Positions 23,875 through 37,010 of a stretch of DNA of 64,000 nucleotides are shown here, piece by piece; within the stretch, counting starts at the first letter, position 1; each line of letters opens with the position of its first letter. The notes under the pieces are model-generated. The model saw nothing but the letters and a program-made list of their open reading frames with translations, was not told the origin of the DNA and searched no databases. Origin of the DNA: Armigeres subalbatus (taxonomy: Eukaryota; Arthropoda; Insecta; Diptera; Culicidae); contig NW_026943251.1 in NCBI RefSeq assembly GCF_024139115.2, positions 62,001 through 126,000 on the forward strand, in the 5' to 3' direction. A program made the translations under genes and the position numbers.

Positions 23875-26800
23875 GCGTGAAGATTTTTTATCAATGTAAT
23901 CGTCTTCTTTGAGCGTGTTTACAGCAGCACACCAAGTGAGGTTAATCCTTTCGGAAATTGCATGGCGAAAGGCATCTTAAGGTTCAATTTCAAAAATTAA
24001 AACACCTTAATCGAAAAAATATTTGCAGGGTGCAGTATGAACACCATCCTTCACTAACCGGTACCAAATAGTTTTTTTCGCATGAAAAGTTCTAATTCCT
24101 TGAGAAAACCTGCGTTAGATGTCTTTCATGTTACATAACCTCTGGCATGGTTAACTCTTGCTCGCTATTTACCACGCATATACTATAGCGTTTGACGTAG
24201 CAGCTAAGTGAGTAGAAAATCAGCCACTGCCAATAATTCATTCTATGAAATAATGAATTTGAAGTAACGTATGAAGACATTTGTGTTACCAAAGATCCTA
24301 CTATTTGTTTATTTGAGACACCATTTCCGATGTTTTAAACTACTCCGTCTATGATGACGTGCAGTACCGTGAAGAAGTGACGACGAAAATCGTCATAACT
24401 TTTGGCTGCGCGACTATCTCCGGGGTAGGCATGCGGCGCGAAAAAACTGAATAGGAATCTTATGAAGAAGACTATATTGTTTTCGCTTTCTTCTTACGAC
24501 GAGAACGACTATTGTCAACCCTGTCATCAATCAAGCCATATATGTCATACTCGAGCAAAAGTACTGGAAAATATAATGAGAGCACATAGAAAACAGTTTT
24601 GATTTGAAAAATGAATTTATAATTTGTTTTCAAATATGGAATTATCATGATTGATTGCTATTATTTTAACTTCATTTTGCCTTGTAGATTTCCTAATTTG
24701 TATGATCCAACATCCAAACTACATATGTCCTCTTTTGTTATCGGAACCAATTTCAAAATTAGGCTAGGATTTTGCTCTCATCGATATCAGGAATATTTTT
24801 CGATTTGATGCCACAGTAAGATTTTCTTCTATACGCTGGTTATTTTCATAACTGTTAAAATGATCAAAAAGATATCAAAATTGCGTAGTCATAATCGGTG
24901 ATTTCCACTGACATCAAAAAAGTTATCGATTTGCTCTCAAGCTTCGCTCGGGTATCTCTAACATAAGTGTAAAGATTCCATTGAATATAGAAATAATTCA
25001 ATTACTAATGTTACTCGAATTATCGATGGTAATTTCACGGTAACTCAATCACGTCCAGGCTCTCCGTTAACTATATCGTAAATAATAGTTGCATTAGATA
25101 CTAAAAGCAGCATAATATATGTCTCACCGTGTTTTTCCTGAGTTTTCTATCCATTTTCCATGCAAAAGAAAAAAAAGTAATGGAACATAGGCGCTAAATA
25201 TATCAATTTCATGAAAGGATTCGAGCAATAGCCTTGTGTGACTAATTTAGGAGCGATGTCATCATAATTGCTTAAAACCAGCTACGCTTCTGCATACACA
25301 TTATTCTTTTTATCCCATTTTATCGGAATAGATTATTACTTATAGATAATAGGATGTGCAACACGCGACTGCATACCAAACCAGGAATACTCTGATTATA
25401 GAATCCTTGTATAGGTAATGTAACGCCAAAATGAATGTTTGTCCCAACAGTGACACCTCATATGCGAAAAATGAATGACGCGACCTTCTAAACGTACAAT
25501 ACACCGATGAATTGACTGAGAGGCAAACATAAAGCGCGAGTTTCACGTTGCCTCACAAGGCTCAAAGCTGCCGTAACAACCGATATTGTGATTCATAAGA
25601 GAGCTATTGTCCAGTAAGTAGTGTTACTGGGAAAAAGGCTAGCTGGCGAGATGTATCATAAGGATGCACCCCGTCCAAGTACGACGGTCGACAGAGAATA
25701 TACCGAACGGAATAACCCCGGAGCGAAGGGAGATTGCTCATAAACTTTTATCGGATCATCGGATGAATCTGTTCCAGGTGGAGAGTAAGAAATTGTACCG
25801 AAGGCGAACGACCATTAATGAATTATAATTTGATTGGGGAATTTAATCGTTTTTTCACGCTGTTAGTCAACGGAGACAGTGTCTCAAAAGTATATCAACG
25901 ACTGGATTTAGGAGATAAATGGCGCACCCGAGAGTATTTTCCTGTCCTGGGCCACGTATGTTGACCGCAGAAGCGTGGATTGAATACCTGTGAAACCAGG
26001 TTTGGTAAAAGTTGAGTGCTAACAACTGACCAGTATGAACTGGATACAAAATTGATTATGGATGTCCGTTTGGGAATGAGGTGCCGAACGGTTCATCTAG
26101 ATTCGGAAAACTGTTGAAGCCAAATTTGAATCGTAGTAGAGATGACGCTTATTGCTAAGGTTCGTCAATGTATGTATTTTTTGCCTATTAGAGGTTTCAT
26201 AAATTCTTTACGAACAATGATCGTGAGCACAATTATAAAATAATTCTATCTTATTCTCTACACCTAGGGGGTTGGCGCTTAAATTGGAAATAGCATTGGA
26301 TCCCAGTAAAAGTGCTCGTGCTGCCAAGAGGAGTTCACTGCTCGAATATCCCTGCTCGGCTATGGCGGTAGAAGCCGTGAAAGTTTCCACATCGATACCG
26401 TTCAAGCGAGCACACGCGAACCCGTATTACAAAATTTCGCCAAAGTTTCACTGCCGTCTCCAGGCGCCATTTACTTGGAATTGGACCGTTTGATAGCAAT
26501 GACATGTCATCGAACCTATATTTCATCTCAAGAGCAGAACCTCGATGAGGAGGCTTGAGTCTGCCCGTCGAAATTCGGGATCGTTTATGGCGGCGTTTCC
26601 GAACAATGGCGAACAGCTTACTTGAAAGGATGAGAGCTGTTCTGAAAGTGAACTTCTAAAAGCAGTTGAGTACTTTGAATTTGGCTGGTCCATCGACTAT
26701 TGCCCAGGGAAAAATATCTCTAGCATTGACTTGCTTTGAGACAGTGTGTCATGCAGTGCTTTGATTGCTTTGGGGAAGCTGCCCATGCAGCACTTGCCTC

Positions 26801-27240
26801 TTCAAGTGGAGCTTCCTTTGTAACTCTTCGACAGCAGTTGATCAGCTGTTAAACATATAGGTTTGATCTACATGTTGACGACCGACATGGGTGAATTCAG
26901 CACGGTATCAACATACAAAAAGAATCGTTCTGGAGAAGGATTTCTCAAGCCAATGTGGATAAATCAGTTAAATGGCTTCTATGATACGTTTACATGCTAA
27001 TACATTAGGCATAAAGAACTACGATGAAACAGGATCAAGAAGGCTGATATCTTTAGCAAAGAAGTTGAGAGAAATAAGAAAGCAGTAAGGTCATTAATTC
27101 CAGCGGATAGGATGCAAGCTATATGTCAGGACCTGCGATGGGGAAAGCAGACAAGCGGTAGCATTACTTGCATGAAATATAAACTAATCTATTTCTAAAA
27201 ATAACAAAACAAATTTCAATAAGTAAAAGGAACGTTTTAT
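23875..27240. other. Unassigned DNA
   Basis: No clear gene. 26260-26480 is relatively GC-rich with overlapping open frames on both strands, and 26700-27050 reads like a heavily decayed plus-strand coding remnant with stops, but no family could be named. Confidence 0.35.
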
Positions 27241-27537
27241 TTACACATTTTTGCACCTCCTGATGGTGGCGCATATATTTGGTTTTAGTAATCCTACATT
27301 CGTACTCTTCAGTTGCATTATGAATTTTTCCGATAAAGTGGACGGACCGCAAGGTGTTAGTAGCTGTTCCGAAACTGGTTGTTTCTGTCCTCCAGTGAAG
27401 TAACTTATTGCTGCTCCGGCAACAATGGCTATTATTGTGCCAACAACGAATAGTACATGAAGCCCAATCAGAACACCCAAGGTACTTCTATTATCATGTC
27501 CATCGGCATCGATGTAGAAGAGGTAGATGTTGCGGAT
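27241..27537 (-). pseudogene. Last exon of the SLC5-like transporter locus
   Basis: The acceptor TTATTTTCAG precedes position 27537 on the minus strand. The frame runs to a stop at 27241. It encodes IRNIYLFYI, then a hydrophobic span (GVLIGLHVLFVVGTIIAIVA) and ISYFTGGQKQPVSEQLLTP. This resembles the last membrane helix and the TGG-x-x-PV-x-LLTP stretch that closes SLC5 sodium-coupled transporters. This exon itself is open; the inserted DADGHDN between helix parts is odd. Upstream exons of the same locus lie at 37340-38981 and 48528-48732. Family assignment is from motif resemblance. Confidence 0.55.
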
Positions 27538-29427
27538 CTGAAAATAACGCATACAATTTTCAGGAACGATTAGTTTTGAATTGAAAAGATGTATTTTCTA
27601 ACGAAAGATCTGAATGCCAAGGCTGGATGAATATTTTTGTTTGGCTTCACAGTAAGTTTGTGTTTCAAAGAGATTTGAGTTACCAAATAATTATCAGCAT
27701 AACTGAAAGCACAGGCACAGGGAAACAAATCCGTTCCCCATAAATTATGAACATAAAATCAAGAAAAATCATAAAATTGTCAATTCATGGAATCATGATC
27801 ATAATTCATGTTTCCAGGAACTTTTCTCACCGCATTGTACAGTAGGTACTGTCAGTCGAAGTAGAATGCATAACCAGTTGCACTTCGATTGTTATGTTTC
27901 TAAGCATGGACGATCGAAGCAGCGCATTGGACTTTAACTCAGTGGACTCGAGTCTCGCTCCTCATGTTTTATTTTTCAATCAAATCATTTTCAAATTAAT
28001 ATTAATTTGATAAATACTATAAGAATACAACGAGTTTGCCCAAAGATTGGAAAATTTGAACTAATCCTAATTCCTGAAAGTGAAGTCATTGTTGCGATTT
28101 TTATTTGTGTCGTGGGTTTCATCTGTCCATTTTTCCTTGATCACGTATTTTCAATGGTTGAAACGAGAAAATAAATTTAGGATGAAAAAGTGTTGATTAT
28201 GTCTTGGATCATCTGCAGTGTTTCCCTAAAATGTGACACTAAGATTCAATAGGTTAAATCCGCGATATGGAATTAAATCCGAAATTAATTAAAACATGTG
28301 ACATGTGTAAGCAAATCTTCTCAGAAAAAAAAACCTATTCAAAAGAGTCAGTTTCTGATTGACTTAAGTTGAGTATAAAGTGCTAAATACGGGTCAAAAC
28401 GGCTCCTTGAAAACATAGAGGATTAATTACTGTAAATACAGCTGGATTTATGAGCACAAACAATTTGAAAGTGAAACTTTCTTGAAGAATACATCAAGAC
28501 AGCTTCGTGAAATACACATGTTGATCTAATTGTTCCGTGGGTCTTTACTACTAAAGTATAGAAAAGATCTCTACGAGTATCAGTGAATACGACCACACAG
28601 CGCTCGAAATACGTATCTGCAAAGATAACGAAACGTAGTGGGATTAAATGGAGAATACTAAACTCGTCTTAGACAGTTGAATACATTCCTCTTCCAGAAC
28701 TTAAATATTTTTTTCTGTGACGAAATAATTTTATCCGCAAGGGAAAAGTGACAGGTCCCATCAAATTTACACATCATGCGATATAGTTGTTGATATAAGC
28801 GTTTCGAAATTTGTTTAACTTGCCTGCTCCATACTGCTCAAGGAATTTCAATTTTGTCCTACCATTTTCCAGTCCATCTATTCTGAAGTTCCAGCATAAA
28901 TTCTATTTCATAAATGGTTCCTTACGTTGTACAACCTCGGATCCATCAACATCGGAATAATCACGAGCTCCACGTGCTCCGAACCTTTATAAACAGTCAA
29001 AGATTTGATATCGTGTGGCTTTGTTGTGAATGTGAGGAGAGGCTGCTGCAGTGAAGGAGCATATCCAGATCACGCACGTCGAAAAGAATCTGGACAGCCG
29101 TCTGATCGCGCTGAGAGTACAGGGTTGCTTGTCGGTGTTTGAAAACAATGAGCTTTTTAAAAGTCCTCAGGTTACATTTGTATCTTTTGTTTGTTCTTTA
29201 ATTAAAAATTTATACTCAATTATTGCTGATCTTTTTTATGAGTTTGCCTTTGATTCAACCTAAATAATGGTTATTCAATCGAAATGGTGAAATAAACTCA
29301 GATTAATCCCCATAGCGGTGATGATGCCTTTCTTGCTCATTATAAAATGTGTCGAGAAAAATTCTTTAGAGAGGTCAAATAGAACAAATATAAAGCAAAA
29401 TTTTAATAGTTTTTGACTGTTATATAG
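27538..29427. other. Intron-like DNA, nothing firm
   Basis: Mostly AT-rich. A GC-richer patch at 29040-29160 gives an open plus frame (KEHIQITHVEKNLDSRLIAL) that I cannot assign. Confidence 0.35.
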
Positions 29428-29760
29428 ATTTTTCCACTCACGTTTTGTTGTCTAAAAAAGTATTTTTGACCATAACTTCTGAGTCCATAGTCCGATCCGG
29501 CCAATTTTTCAATAGCCAAAACAATGCCAGGACAGGATTCTGCGTCGAATTCGTCGTCATTGCGAGCAAATTAGTCAAGGGTAAGTGCCTGAAAAGTGAG
29601 CTAGACTTTTTGCGCACCTACAAACACATACACACACACAGACATCACCTCGATTCGTCGAGCTATATAACACTATGGGTCTCAGAGCTTCCTATAAAAC
29701 GTTTGTTTTTTGGAACGAACATATAGCCTTCACGTATACTTTGTATACGAGATAGGCAAA
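29428..29760 (-). repeat. Dispersed repeat, opposite-strand copy
   Basis: The reverse complement matches the 21995-22120 unit: GACGCAGAATCC, CCGGATCGGACTATGG and TATGGTCAAAAATACTTTTT. It continues into a body ending near GAACATATAGCCTTCACG and TATACTTTGTATACGAG. A CA-rich run (CACATACACACACACAGACA) lies at about 29625. Confidence 0.55.
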
Positions 29761-30827
29761 AATGCATCAAATATCATTTACACACTTAAAAATTTAGCGT
29801 AGTGGCAGCATACCGAATAGACTGGAGATGTAAACCTTTAAATAAGATTTACGTTTAAAATGAAAGAAGTTATGTTATGTTAAATATTAGGAATCGGCAT
29901 CGTTTGTGCCAGCTCCTTTTTTTTTTGTTGAAAAAGTTTAAGGGGTGTATCTGCCAGAAGAAATTAAAACTCCCTTCAGCCCGAATTTTACAGGATTAAA
30001 ATCAAAGCTTCTATGAACAAATAAATGTTTTTCTACATAAAAATCAACACGAAAATTTTGTTTGACCTTTTTCAGAGTGTCGTAAAATGGTGTGATTGAA
30101 TTGAAAAAGTGAGTTCTAATGCGCATTCATACGGTAAATTCTATTTTGTGGTTTAATAACGATTACCATCAAAATTTCAGCTCGAAAATTTTTTCATCAC
30201 TTTCCTAAAAGCGCTGCTGAATTCAATTGTGGGCACCTTTATTGAGGTGCGGTTATGGGCACCTTCTTTTTATTGACAAATCGTTCAATATCCCTGAGTT
30301 TATCATCAAACATATCAACAAACTGATTTTTATGCTGTTTTTATGCATTTTCTTCGAATTATTTAGTCATAATTTATTGTTATAATAAGTTTTATTATTT
30401 ATTTGTTTTTAGGCGGATCTAACCATTGTATATGCCCTTTTTGGAACTGAGCGTTAACCGATTTACATGCAACAAGTTGCATTCGACGGGGAATTCAGTC
30501 TTATTGTTTGCCTAAATGGCAAATTGGACCTTTTAGACATTGCCTTCCGAAGTTTTTGACAAATTATCATTTATTTTCATAGGACCTCTCATTGAGAAGA
30601 AAAACGCGAATTTAAAAAAATGCCTGCAATGTATATAAATGAATGCAATATATGTCAATTGATGGAAAAAGTTAAATCCAACTTCCTAAAGTGCTATTGT
30701 TGACCTTTCTTTAGTGATTGTTTTCGTTACCTTCTTTAAAGCATGAGAACGGCATTATCACTGCTAGGTGGATTAATCTAGGTTTTTATTGTTTCATGAC
30801 AATAAAAACTAATAAAATACTCTTCTT
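29761..30827. repeat. Repeat-derived DNA
   Basis: Holds a partial copy of the CCGATTTAC..CAACAAGTT repeat at about 30455-30530. A GGTTATGGGCACCTT tip near 30251 is matched by the inverted AAGGTGCCCACAACC near 31152. This suggests a decayed outer element around the MITE at 30828-31090. Confidence 0.4.
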
Positions 30828-31090
30828 GCGCTTAGTTTCATAGGGGCGTAGCTGTATGACGATCGATTTCTCTTAATCGATTTTTATATAATCATTAATA
30901 ACTCAATTGGCCCCTTACAACCGTGATTATTGATTCTGAGGAATTGCAAAGATACAATCATCCTGTATCATCACCAAACCATTAAATCATCGACAAACTA
31001 TCGAAATTCGGTACCAATAATAAAAAATAAAAAAAAATCCGATGAAGAGAAATCGATGTATGCAGTTACGCCCCTATGAAACTAAGCGCG
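30828..31090. mobile_element. MITE with about 60-bp inverted ends
   Basis: GCGCTTAGTTTCATAGGGGC on the left and GCCCCTATGAAACTAAGCGC on the right are exact complements. The similarity continues through CGATTTCTCTT and AAGAGAAATCG. No coding capacity. The target duplication is unclear. Confidence 0.75.
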
Positions 31091-31237
31091 AGTCTTTTTC
31101 TTTTAAACTGGGTGGATTTCATTTGTTATTCTTCATTATTAGCTGGATTTTCAAGGTGCCCACAACCGAACCATAAAACTGAAATGTCCAAAATTTCAAA
31201 TTTGCGAAATTGACAATAAAATGTTAATTTACAATTA

Positions 31238-31505
31238 AGGTGGTTATCAAAAAAGCCACAAATCGGCCATCTTGGAAACCACGTGCTTTTTCTAGTGATT
31301 TTTCAAGAGCACGGATTAGAGAGAACCACAACGCCCACAGGGAATTGAAACATCCGTAGATGGTTTGCTTACTCATGCTAAACAATCGACTTTAATTCAG
31401 TATTGTACGAAAATTATTACGCTCGATTTGAACTTTTGATGTTAGAAGTAGAAAACCGTGTGGTGAATTTGAAATTCACCACATGGCTTGATTGTATAAT
31501 CACCT
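31238..31505. mobile_element. 268-bp MITE, TA target site
   Basis: AGGTGGTTAT on the left and ATAATCACCT on the right, each bordered by TA (31236-31237 and 31506-31507). A small hairpin GTGGTGAATTTGAAATTCACCAC-like stem is found near 31460-31483. Confidence 0.55.
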
Positions 31506-31575
31506 TAATGTCCAAGTTGGGTGGTTTAATCCCTGGAAATAGGCAATTAACTTTGATTGAATAAAATGTTTCAAA

Positions 31576-32110
31576 TTGATAAAATCACACCATGCCGATA
31601 GACATATTCCTAGAGGAAGATGTGGAGTGCTACAACGAAAGGGAATCGGTGCAAATGCGACGAGTCAGAGAGAGGCAGCCTCGCTGCTCAAATGGCAAAG
31701 AGCATGTGACACCGCAGTCAAAGGTCGTTGGATCCACAGACTGATTCCGGATGTGTCCAACTGGGTCGATGGAAGGTGGAAATTGACCTGACCATGTTTT
31801 CTGGTCAACTTCCACCTAACACAGGTGTTGTCTGAACATGGTTGCTTTAAAGAGAATTCCTACACAGGTTTGAAAACTTAGCAGATTCTGCAGAGTGTCC
31901 AGAATGTGTGGGTGAGTGGTAGAATCGGCCAGAGCATGTGATGTTCGCATGCCCGCGATTCGAGGTATGGATACAACGCGGACAACTTCGTCGAGAGGAT
32001 GTGCCGGGGAGGAAGTTATATATGGAATGCGGTGAACACAGCATCTCAATAGATTGTATGTCAGGGGAAACTGCAGCGGTGGTGGCGTCTTGAACAAAAC
32101 CAACGAATGC
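31576..32110 (+). mobile_element. R1-type ORF2 3' fragment
   Basis: The plus frame reads QREAASLLKWQRA, GRWIHRLIPDVSNWVD, HGCFKE and then a Cys/His stretch (AECPECVG with EHVMFACPRF in other frames). This matches the C-terminal part of R1-group ORF2 after the RT. Frames shift at least twice. It lies in an intron of the SLC5-like locus, on the opposite strand. About 300 bp of 3' untranslated sequence may follow. Confidence 0.65.
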
Positions 32111-32700
32111 AGTAAGGGAGCACCTGTGATGCAGTGAATACTTTACTCACCCCGACAGCCAACATGCTCGCATGGTGGAAGCTGTGGGGACCTCCGTATG
32201 TAGATATAGAGGTCATTTGCGGTTTCATGCGCGGTGGTTGTTGTCAGGGAATGCTCGTCCTCAACGTGAGATTGTGATACGGACCGCTGGAGGTTACTAT
32301 CATAGCTTTTGCGATCGACGGGTGGTGAGGGTTACCAGCCTTGAAGTCGATGTTGTTATTGTATGTGTATTAAGGACGCAGATTGGAAGAGTACCACGAT
32401 GGTAGCCACTATGGCACCGGACCTTCCACGGGACAACCCACACCTCCGCACTCCTCTCCACCAACGATTCAGAATGCATCAAATAGCATCGAACAAAAGT
32501 TTAATACTTCACATTACTAACCTGTTCACTATATTTCCTCACTTCTCGTGATAATGAACATGTTTCTTCAATGAATCCTATGTATTGACCGGCTTGAATT
32601 GTAGCATAAATCAGCAGTTTCGTGCCAATTTAATAGCCGTTCTTGATTCTAATTGCGTTCATCACTGCACTTCCACTTCTTCTCAAGGGCATTGGAAAAA
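32111..32700. other. Probable R1-type 3' untranslated region and unassigned DNA
   Basis: GC-richer to about 32480, in keeping with a retrotransposon tail, then AT-rich. No coding motif. Confidence 0.3.
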
Positions 32701-32716
32701 TCAATTTTTTACTCAC

Positions 32717-32870
32717 TTCTCCGCACATGAGCAGCCCGAAATGTTGATAGAATACTAAAATTAAACACCACTTTTGGGAATCACTCCTTATTTGAACCGA
32801 AAACTTAGTATAAACTGCTAGTTTTGCCCGAAAAAACGATTAAAAAAGAAACTGAACGCGGAGCGAATGT
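32717..32870 (-). promoter_or_regulatory. Possible minus-strand promoter and first exon
   Basis: On the minus strand, GCGTTCAGTTTC near 32850-32862 contains an insect initiator-like TCAGT in a GC-rich setting. Downstream, an ATG at 32728 reads ATG TGC GGA GAA and is followed by the donor GTGAGT at 32716. No downstream exon was matched to it. It could serve an alternative transcript of the SLC5-like locus or be chance. Confidence 0.2.
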
Positions 32871-34598
32871 AAACACCGCGGTGCACCGGCACCGGCTTTG
32901 GCAGCAAACTTATAAGTAAGGGTGGCTCAAAAATAATTTTTGCTTCGCCACGCTCGAGTTGATTATGATTTATAATTTGGGTGTCATCAATGGTTTGGGC
33001 TGGTTTGAATAGAGGCTTACAATGCGCAGGTCGTTTCAGGTTTGGCATGACAGATTGATATGGCGAGGTTGGATTTAACATTATTCTGATTCTGGCACCC
33101 CCGTCATTTGGGCGCTGGCGAGGGGGCGAGACCATATGACTGGATAAAATATTTAAGAGCTTCAACTCCATAGACAAATCCATATTGAATGGTCGTTCCA
33201 ATAGTTCCCGGAGTCGATTTTTAATCGAGGTTGCGATTCTTTCGCATGATATTTTAGGCTTCTCCAGAAGGCATCAGTGAAAACGATACCAGTTCATTAC
33301 AAAATGCAGAATTTGTCTGTGATATCTATCGCACCAGGGGCAGATACTTCTGAGAATCTAGTCTAAGTCCTACACTATCGTACCAGGAGCAGATACTTCC
33401 ATACCAAAAGTGTGACAGAGGGTGAGTGGAGTATAAAAATGCTATAATGTTGCGTGACGTAATCAATGGATCTTTCACTGCGGTGCGGTTTTCGTTCACT
33501 GAAGTCCTCTGGAATGTTGCTTTCAGCTATGTGGGTTCTCTTTTCGCCAGCTTTTGGAGAGGAAGCGCCGTAGCCAGTGTAATAAAAGGTTTGAGTTTCC
33601 CATTCTAGTTTTTCATACACAGTTGCATCTGGGGCCGAAAACCTAATTAATGCCAAGACAATAAAAAAATAGTTTTCCATACAAAGCTTAAACCGGCTTG
33701 CGCTCAACCAGTTTTTTGTTCAAATCGGTTTTGAGGACACTTTGGAACATGGGGACTGGAATCGAGTGAGCGTGGTGAGGTGCTGGGTCGTTTTTGATCC
33801 ACCCTACTAATATTCTTTGTTTTTTATAAATTGACGCAATACTACTACAGTATATGAAAGTTTTTATTGTACCAATACTATCAAAGCTTTGTTTGGTACT
33901 CAACCCATACCTATTCACCATAACGTCAAGTTATTGTTAGCATAGGCGTGAGCGTTCTCAATAGTCCACCCCTGATGTATTTGCTAACAATTGCGGGCCG
34001 GGGGTACTGAGGACTGGCGGGAAGGGTTTTGGTTTTAAGTGGGTCGGGTAAAGAGTTACGCATGACATCACCCATCCCCACACACTACCTGGAGTTAACC
34101 TCCTCCACGTTTACTTGCTTGCTCAAGAAAAAAAAAATATTCGCTAGCAGTAAGGTTGTACGTCTAGCTTTCCATTGGTATAAGAATATAGACAAAATAC
34201 CAACTAGAACCAAAGTTATGGACAAAATTCAAAAGGGTGCTCACAACCTAATAATACTAATACTTATTTGCCTTGGGATTTTTTCTAACAATATTGTTTA
34301 CTCGTGAAACAATGCAGGTTGTCATTCATCACCTTCACCACCATATTTTCAATGCTAACAAATTTTATCGCAATTGTGCATAAAAAGTGTTCACGTTTTA
34401 TCGTGTTTTTCTTGGGTTTTAATGATTATCAAGATAAAAATCAATATATTATCAATAGGCGTTATATGTTAACCGTTTTCATGCATAATTCAATATGGAA
34501 CCGGAACAGTTTCCAGGTTATTCATAATCACGATATTAATTGCTACCTTTTTACATTTTTTACAATAGCATGTTTTTACAAAATAAAACTTTTGATTA
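32871..34598. other. Unassigned DNA
   Basis: Open minus frames at 32818-33201 (127 codons) and 33375-33707 (110 codons) lack recognisable domains. A short direct repeat, (G/A)CACCAGG-like GCAGATACTTC, recurs 50 bp apart at 33331 and 33381. Confidence 0.3.
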
Positions 34599-34811
34599 CG
34601 TTTTGACTCAAATTCCGAACATGACTCATATTCCGAACATCCGCTTTTAAATGGCCATTTTAGTTTTATTCGTTTAATTTTCTCCACAGGGACTCGAAAT
34701 CGTTTATAATCTTGATCGTCAGTACGAAAAATTAATGAATGATTTAGTTTTTGGACGCTAAAACGCCAGTGTTTGGAATATGACTCATGTTCGGGATTTG
34801 AGTTAAAACGG
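34599..34811. mobile_element. MITE of the GTTTTGACTCAAA family, copy 1
   Basis: CGTTTTGACTCAAATTCC on the left and GGATTTGAGTTAAAACGG-like sequence on the right, with TA on both outer edges. Subterminal ATTCCGAACATGACTCAT is repeated in direct and inverted form. Copies 2 and 3 lie at 39873-40109 and 40397-40619. The 137-codon ORF across it (34490-34903) is repeat-derived. Confidence 0.75.
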
Positions 34812-36513
34812 TAGGATTCTAACCCTTCTATAACAATTTCATGTTTTGGAAAGATTGGAGTTTCCTCAATAAGCGTCATAAAAAACATTTCTCGCATCCT
34901 CAACCGATGGAGACTTATTTTTTAGAGTAAAGTTTGCTAAAATAGCTAGACACAAATTAAAGAATCATGGTTTTGATATACAACATCTGTAAAAAGCATA
35001 CGCATGCATAAAGGAGTTGAATTATGATACACACGGCGAAGAGAAAATCGACGATGGAGACGTTCCTGTAAAGGAAGAGACTATTTCCCTCCACAGGAAC
35101 GTCCCCATGTGTGCCAATCATGCAGTTGGCCAGGGAGAGGAAGCATTAAAGGTCTGAACACTACATGTCCACGACTCTTAAAAGTCGCAGTCTGGCTCAC
35201 AAACAGACATCTGCGAGAGAGATCGATTCCCTTCCATGTTGTAAGATCCCTTCTTTTCCACGCTGATCCTCGCCTCGCAATCCCAATAGATTATCCCGAC
35301 ATCAGAATACTCCTTTGAAGCCCATCCCGAATCACCCACATCGTACACAAGTACCACATACTATAAAAGTGCACAAATTCAGCTGATCCTGGTTGTACTC
35401 TATGGTTATGGGAAATATCAATAAATCATATTTCCCATAATCTGGAATTTTACGGACTTCATGTCTTATGGTTAAGACAGTTCAGCGGGACATGACATGT
35501 CGCCATTCTCTGGTTATTGTTCGCAGGAAGTAAGCTCCGTTGCCAGTATTTCTGATACTCATATGTAATGTATATTCCCCCCATTTAAAGAAATGCCTTG
35601 ACGGATTTAGCTGAGCTAAGTCCTCATGAACCAGTAAGACCTTAGCAAACCAGATAGCCATTGTGCTACTTGGAATAGACAACCAGTTTCAGTTTCGCTT
35701 CGAAAAGAGAGTTTCAGTATATCCTGCTCAATAAAACCAGGAAATAAATTTTTATAATGTGTTTGGTGAATAATATCCATGCTAGACATCAAATTCCGTA
35801 ATGGACTATATATACCTACATAATGGTGATATGCATAACGGACGAGTGCAATCAAGCTTATATAAATGACCTTCACACATGTTTTGCTTATGACATTCAA
35901 AGAAATGTGTATAAAGGCACCTTGCCGCCTTCTATTTAACTCCCAATATCAATCAGCTTTCATTCATTATAACACTGTCAGTTAGTGAACGATGCACACA
36001 ATCCATTTTGTTATTAGATTTTGCAAAGTATTTTTAACTTATAAATACCGATGTTTTCGGTGACAATTAACTCGCAGAAAAACTTCCTATTTTCGGATGG
36101 TTTCTAAATATGTACTTTTATAAAGCTTCACCACACCAAAAGTGTCTCTTGGACATATCCTACTCTCATAGTGATCATTTAGTGTTCAGTCTTATAATTT
36201 GACCTTGTAATTTAAAGAGTGGAATAAAATTAGAAGTGCTACTTTGAAATTTTACCAATTAGTACAGACATCAAGGTTTGATTGATTTAGGGTATCTGTT
36301 CCATTATTAATAACATGCTCCTATATCAATAACATTCGCAAAACAGGAAATTCAGACTCAATTTGTGTCGTGTTTTGTTGTTGTCCGGCGTGCTCACTCA
36401 CTGCTGAAAAAATCACAAAAATCTTCTTCTTCTATATTACCTACATAAAAAATGAATTTCTGGTAAAGAAAAATTATTTTTTGAGGCTTTTTAGTGGAAT
36501 GCTTTTCCATCTG
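34812..36513. other. Unassigned intron-like DNA
   Basis: Small stem-loops only, for example ATGGGAAATAT against ATATTTCCCAT at about 35407-35440. No gene recognised. Confidence 0.35.
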
Positions 36514-36712
36514 TCATAAGACGAGTTTAAACAATCCCATTAGATTCCACCCACTTAATTGTATCCTGACAGATGCAATATTTCGACCTCCAACAGTAAA
36601 GGCCGTCTTCAGTGTCTTGTACTTGACTTCGATAAGTCGAGTTAAAGTCAAGTACAAGACATCTGAAGTGAACACTGGTTTAACCTCGTCAATGGGATGA
36701 ATTTCTTATCTA
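36514..36712. mobile_element. Foldback MITE, CATAAGACGAGTTT family, copy 1
   Basis: Shares CATAAGACGAGTTTA, CAATCCCATT and a central hairpin (GTCTTGTACTTGACTT against AAGTCAAGTACAAGAC) with the better copy at 45167-45388. The right tip is degraded. Confidence 0.65.
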
Positions 36713-37010
36713 GGCCTTATAGACTCAAAACTACTGAACCGATTGGCGTGAAAAGATTTGTATGCAAAGGTTTTTTGGGAGCCAGGGAAGGTTCTTAAGA
36801 TGGATTTGAGACCCTCCCTTTTAGAAAGGGGGCTCCCATACAAATGAAACATCAAAATTTCTTTATAACTGGAGGGGAATTAATCGAAGAGAATTAGACT
36901 AAATCTTGCATGAAGGGTGGTGATTCGGTGGTGCTTCCCAGAAACCCCTCCCCTTCTGGAAAGAAAGGCTCCCCATACAAATGGAAACAGAAATTTCTGC
37001 ATAACGAGAA
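36713..37010. repeat. Dispersed repeat with internal duplication
   Basis: Starts with GACTCAAAACTACTGAACCG and contains two similar blocks (CTCCCATACAAATG followed by AATTTCT) at about 36833 and 36971. No ORF. Confidence 0.45.

Noticed and set aside
26200..26530. Overlapping open frames in a GC-rich patch as an exon
   Set aside because: Several frames on both strands are open, none extends or matches a family, and no splice pair joins it to a neighbour.
33375..33707. 110-codon minus ORF with a hydrophobic N-terminal part as a secreted peptide
   Set aside because: The hydrophobic stretch starts at an internal Met, the C-terminal half has no pattern, and no promoter, splice site or poly(A) signal supports it.
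34490..34903. 137-codon minus ORF as a gene
   Set aside because: It lies across the MITE at 34599-34811 and its text is repeat-derived.
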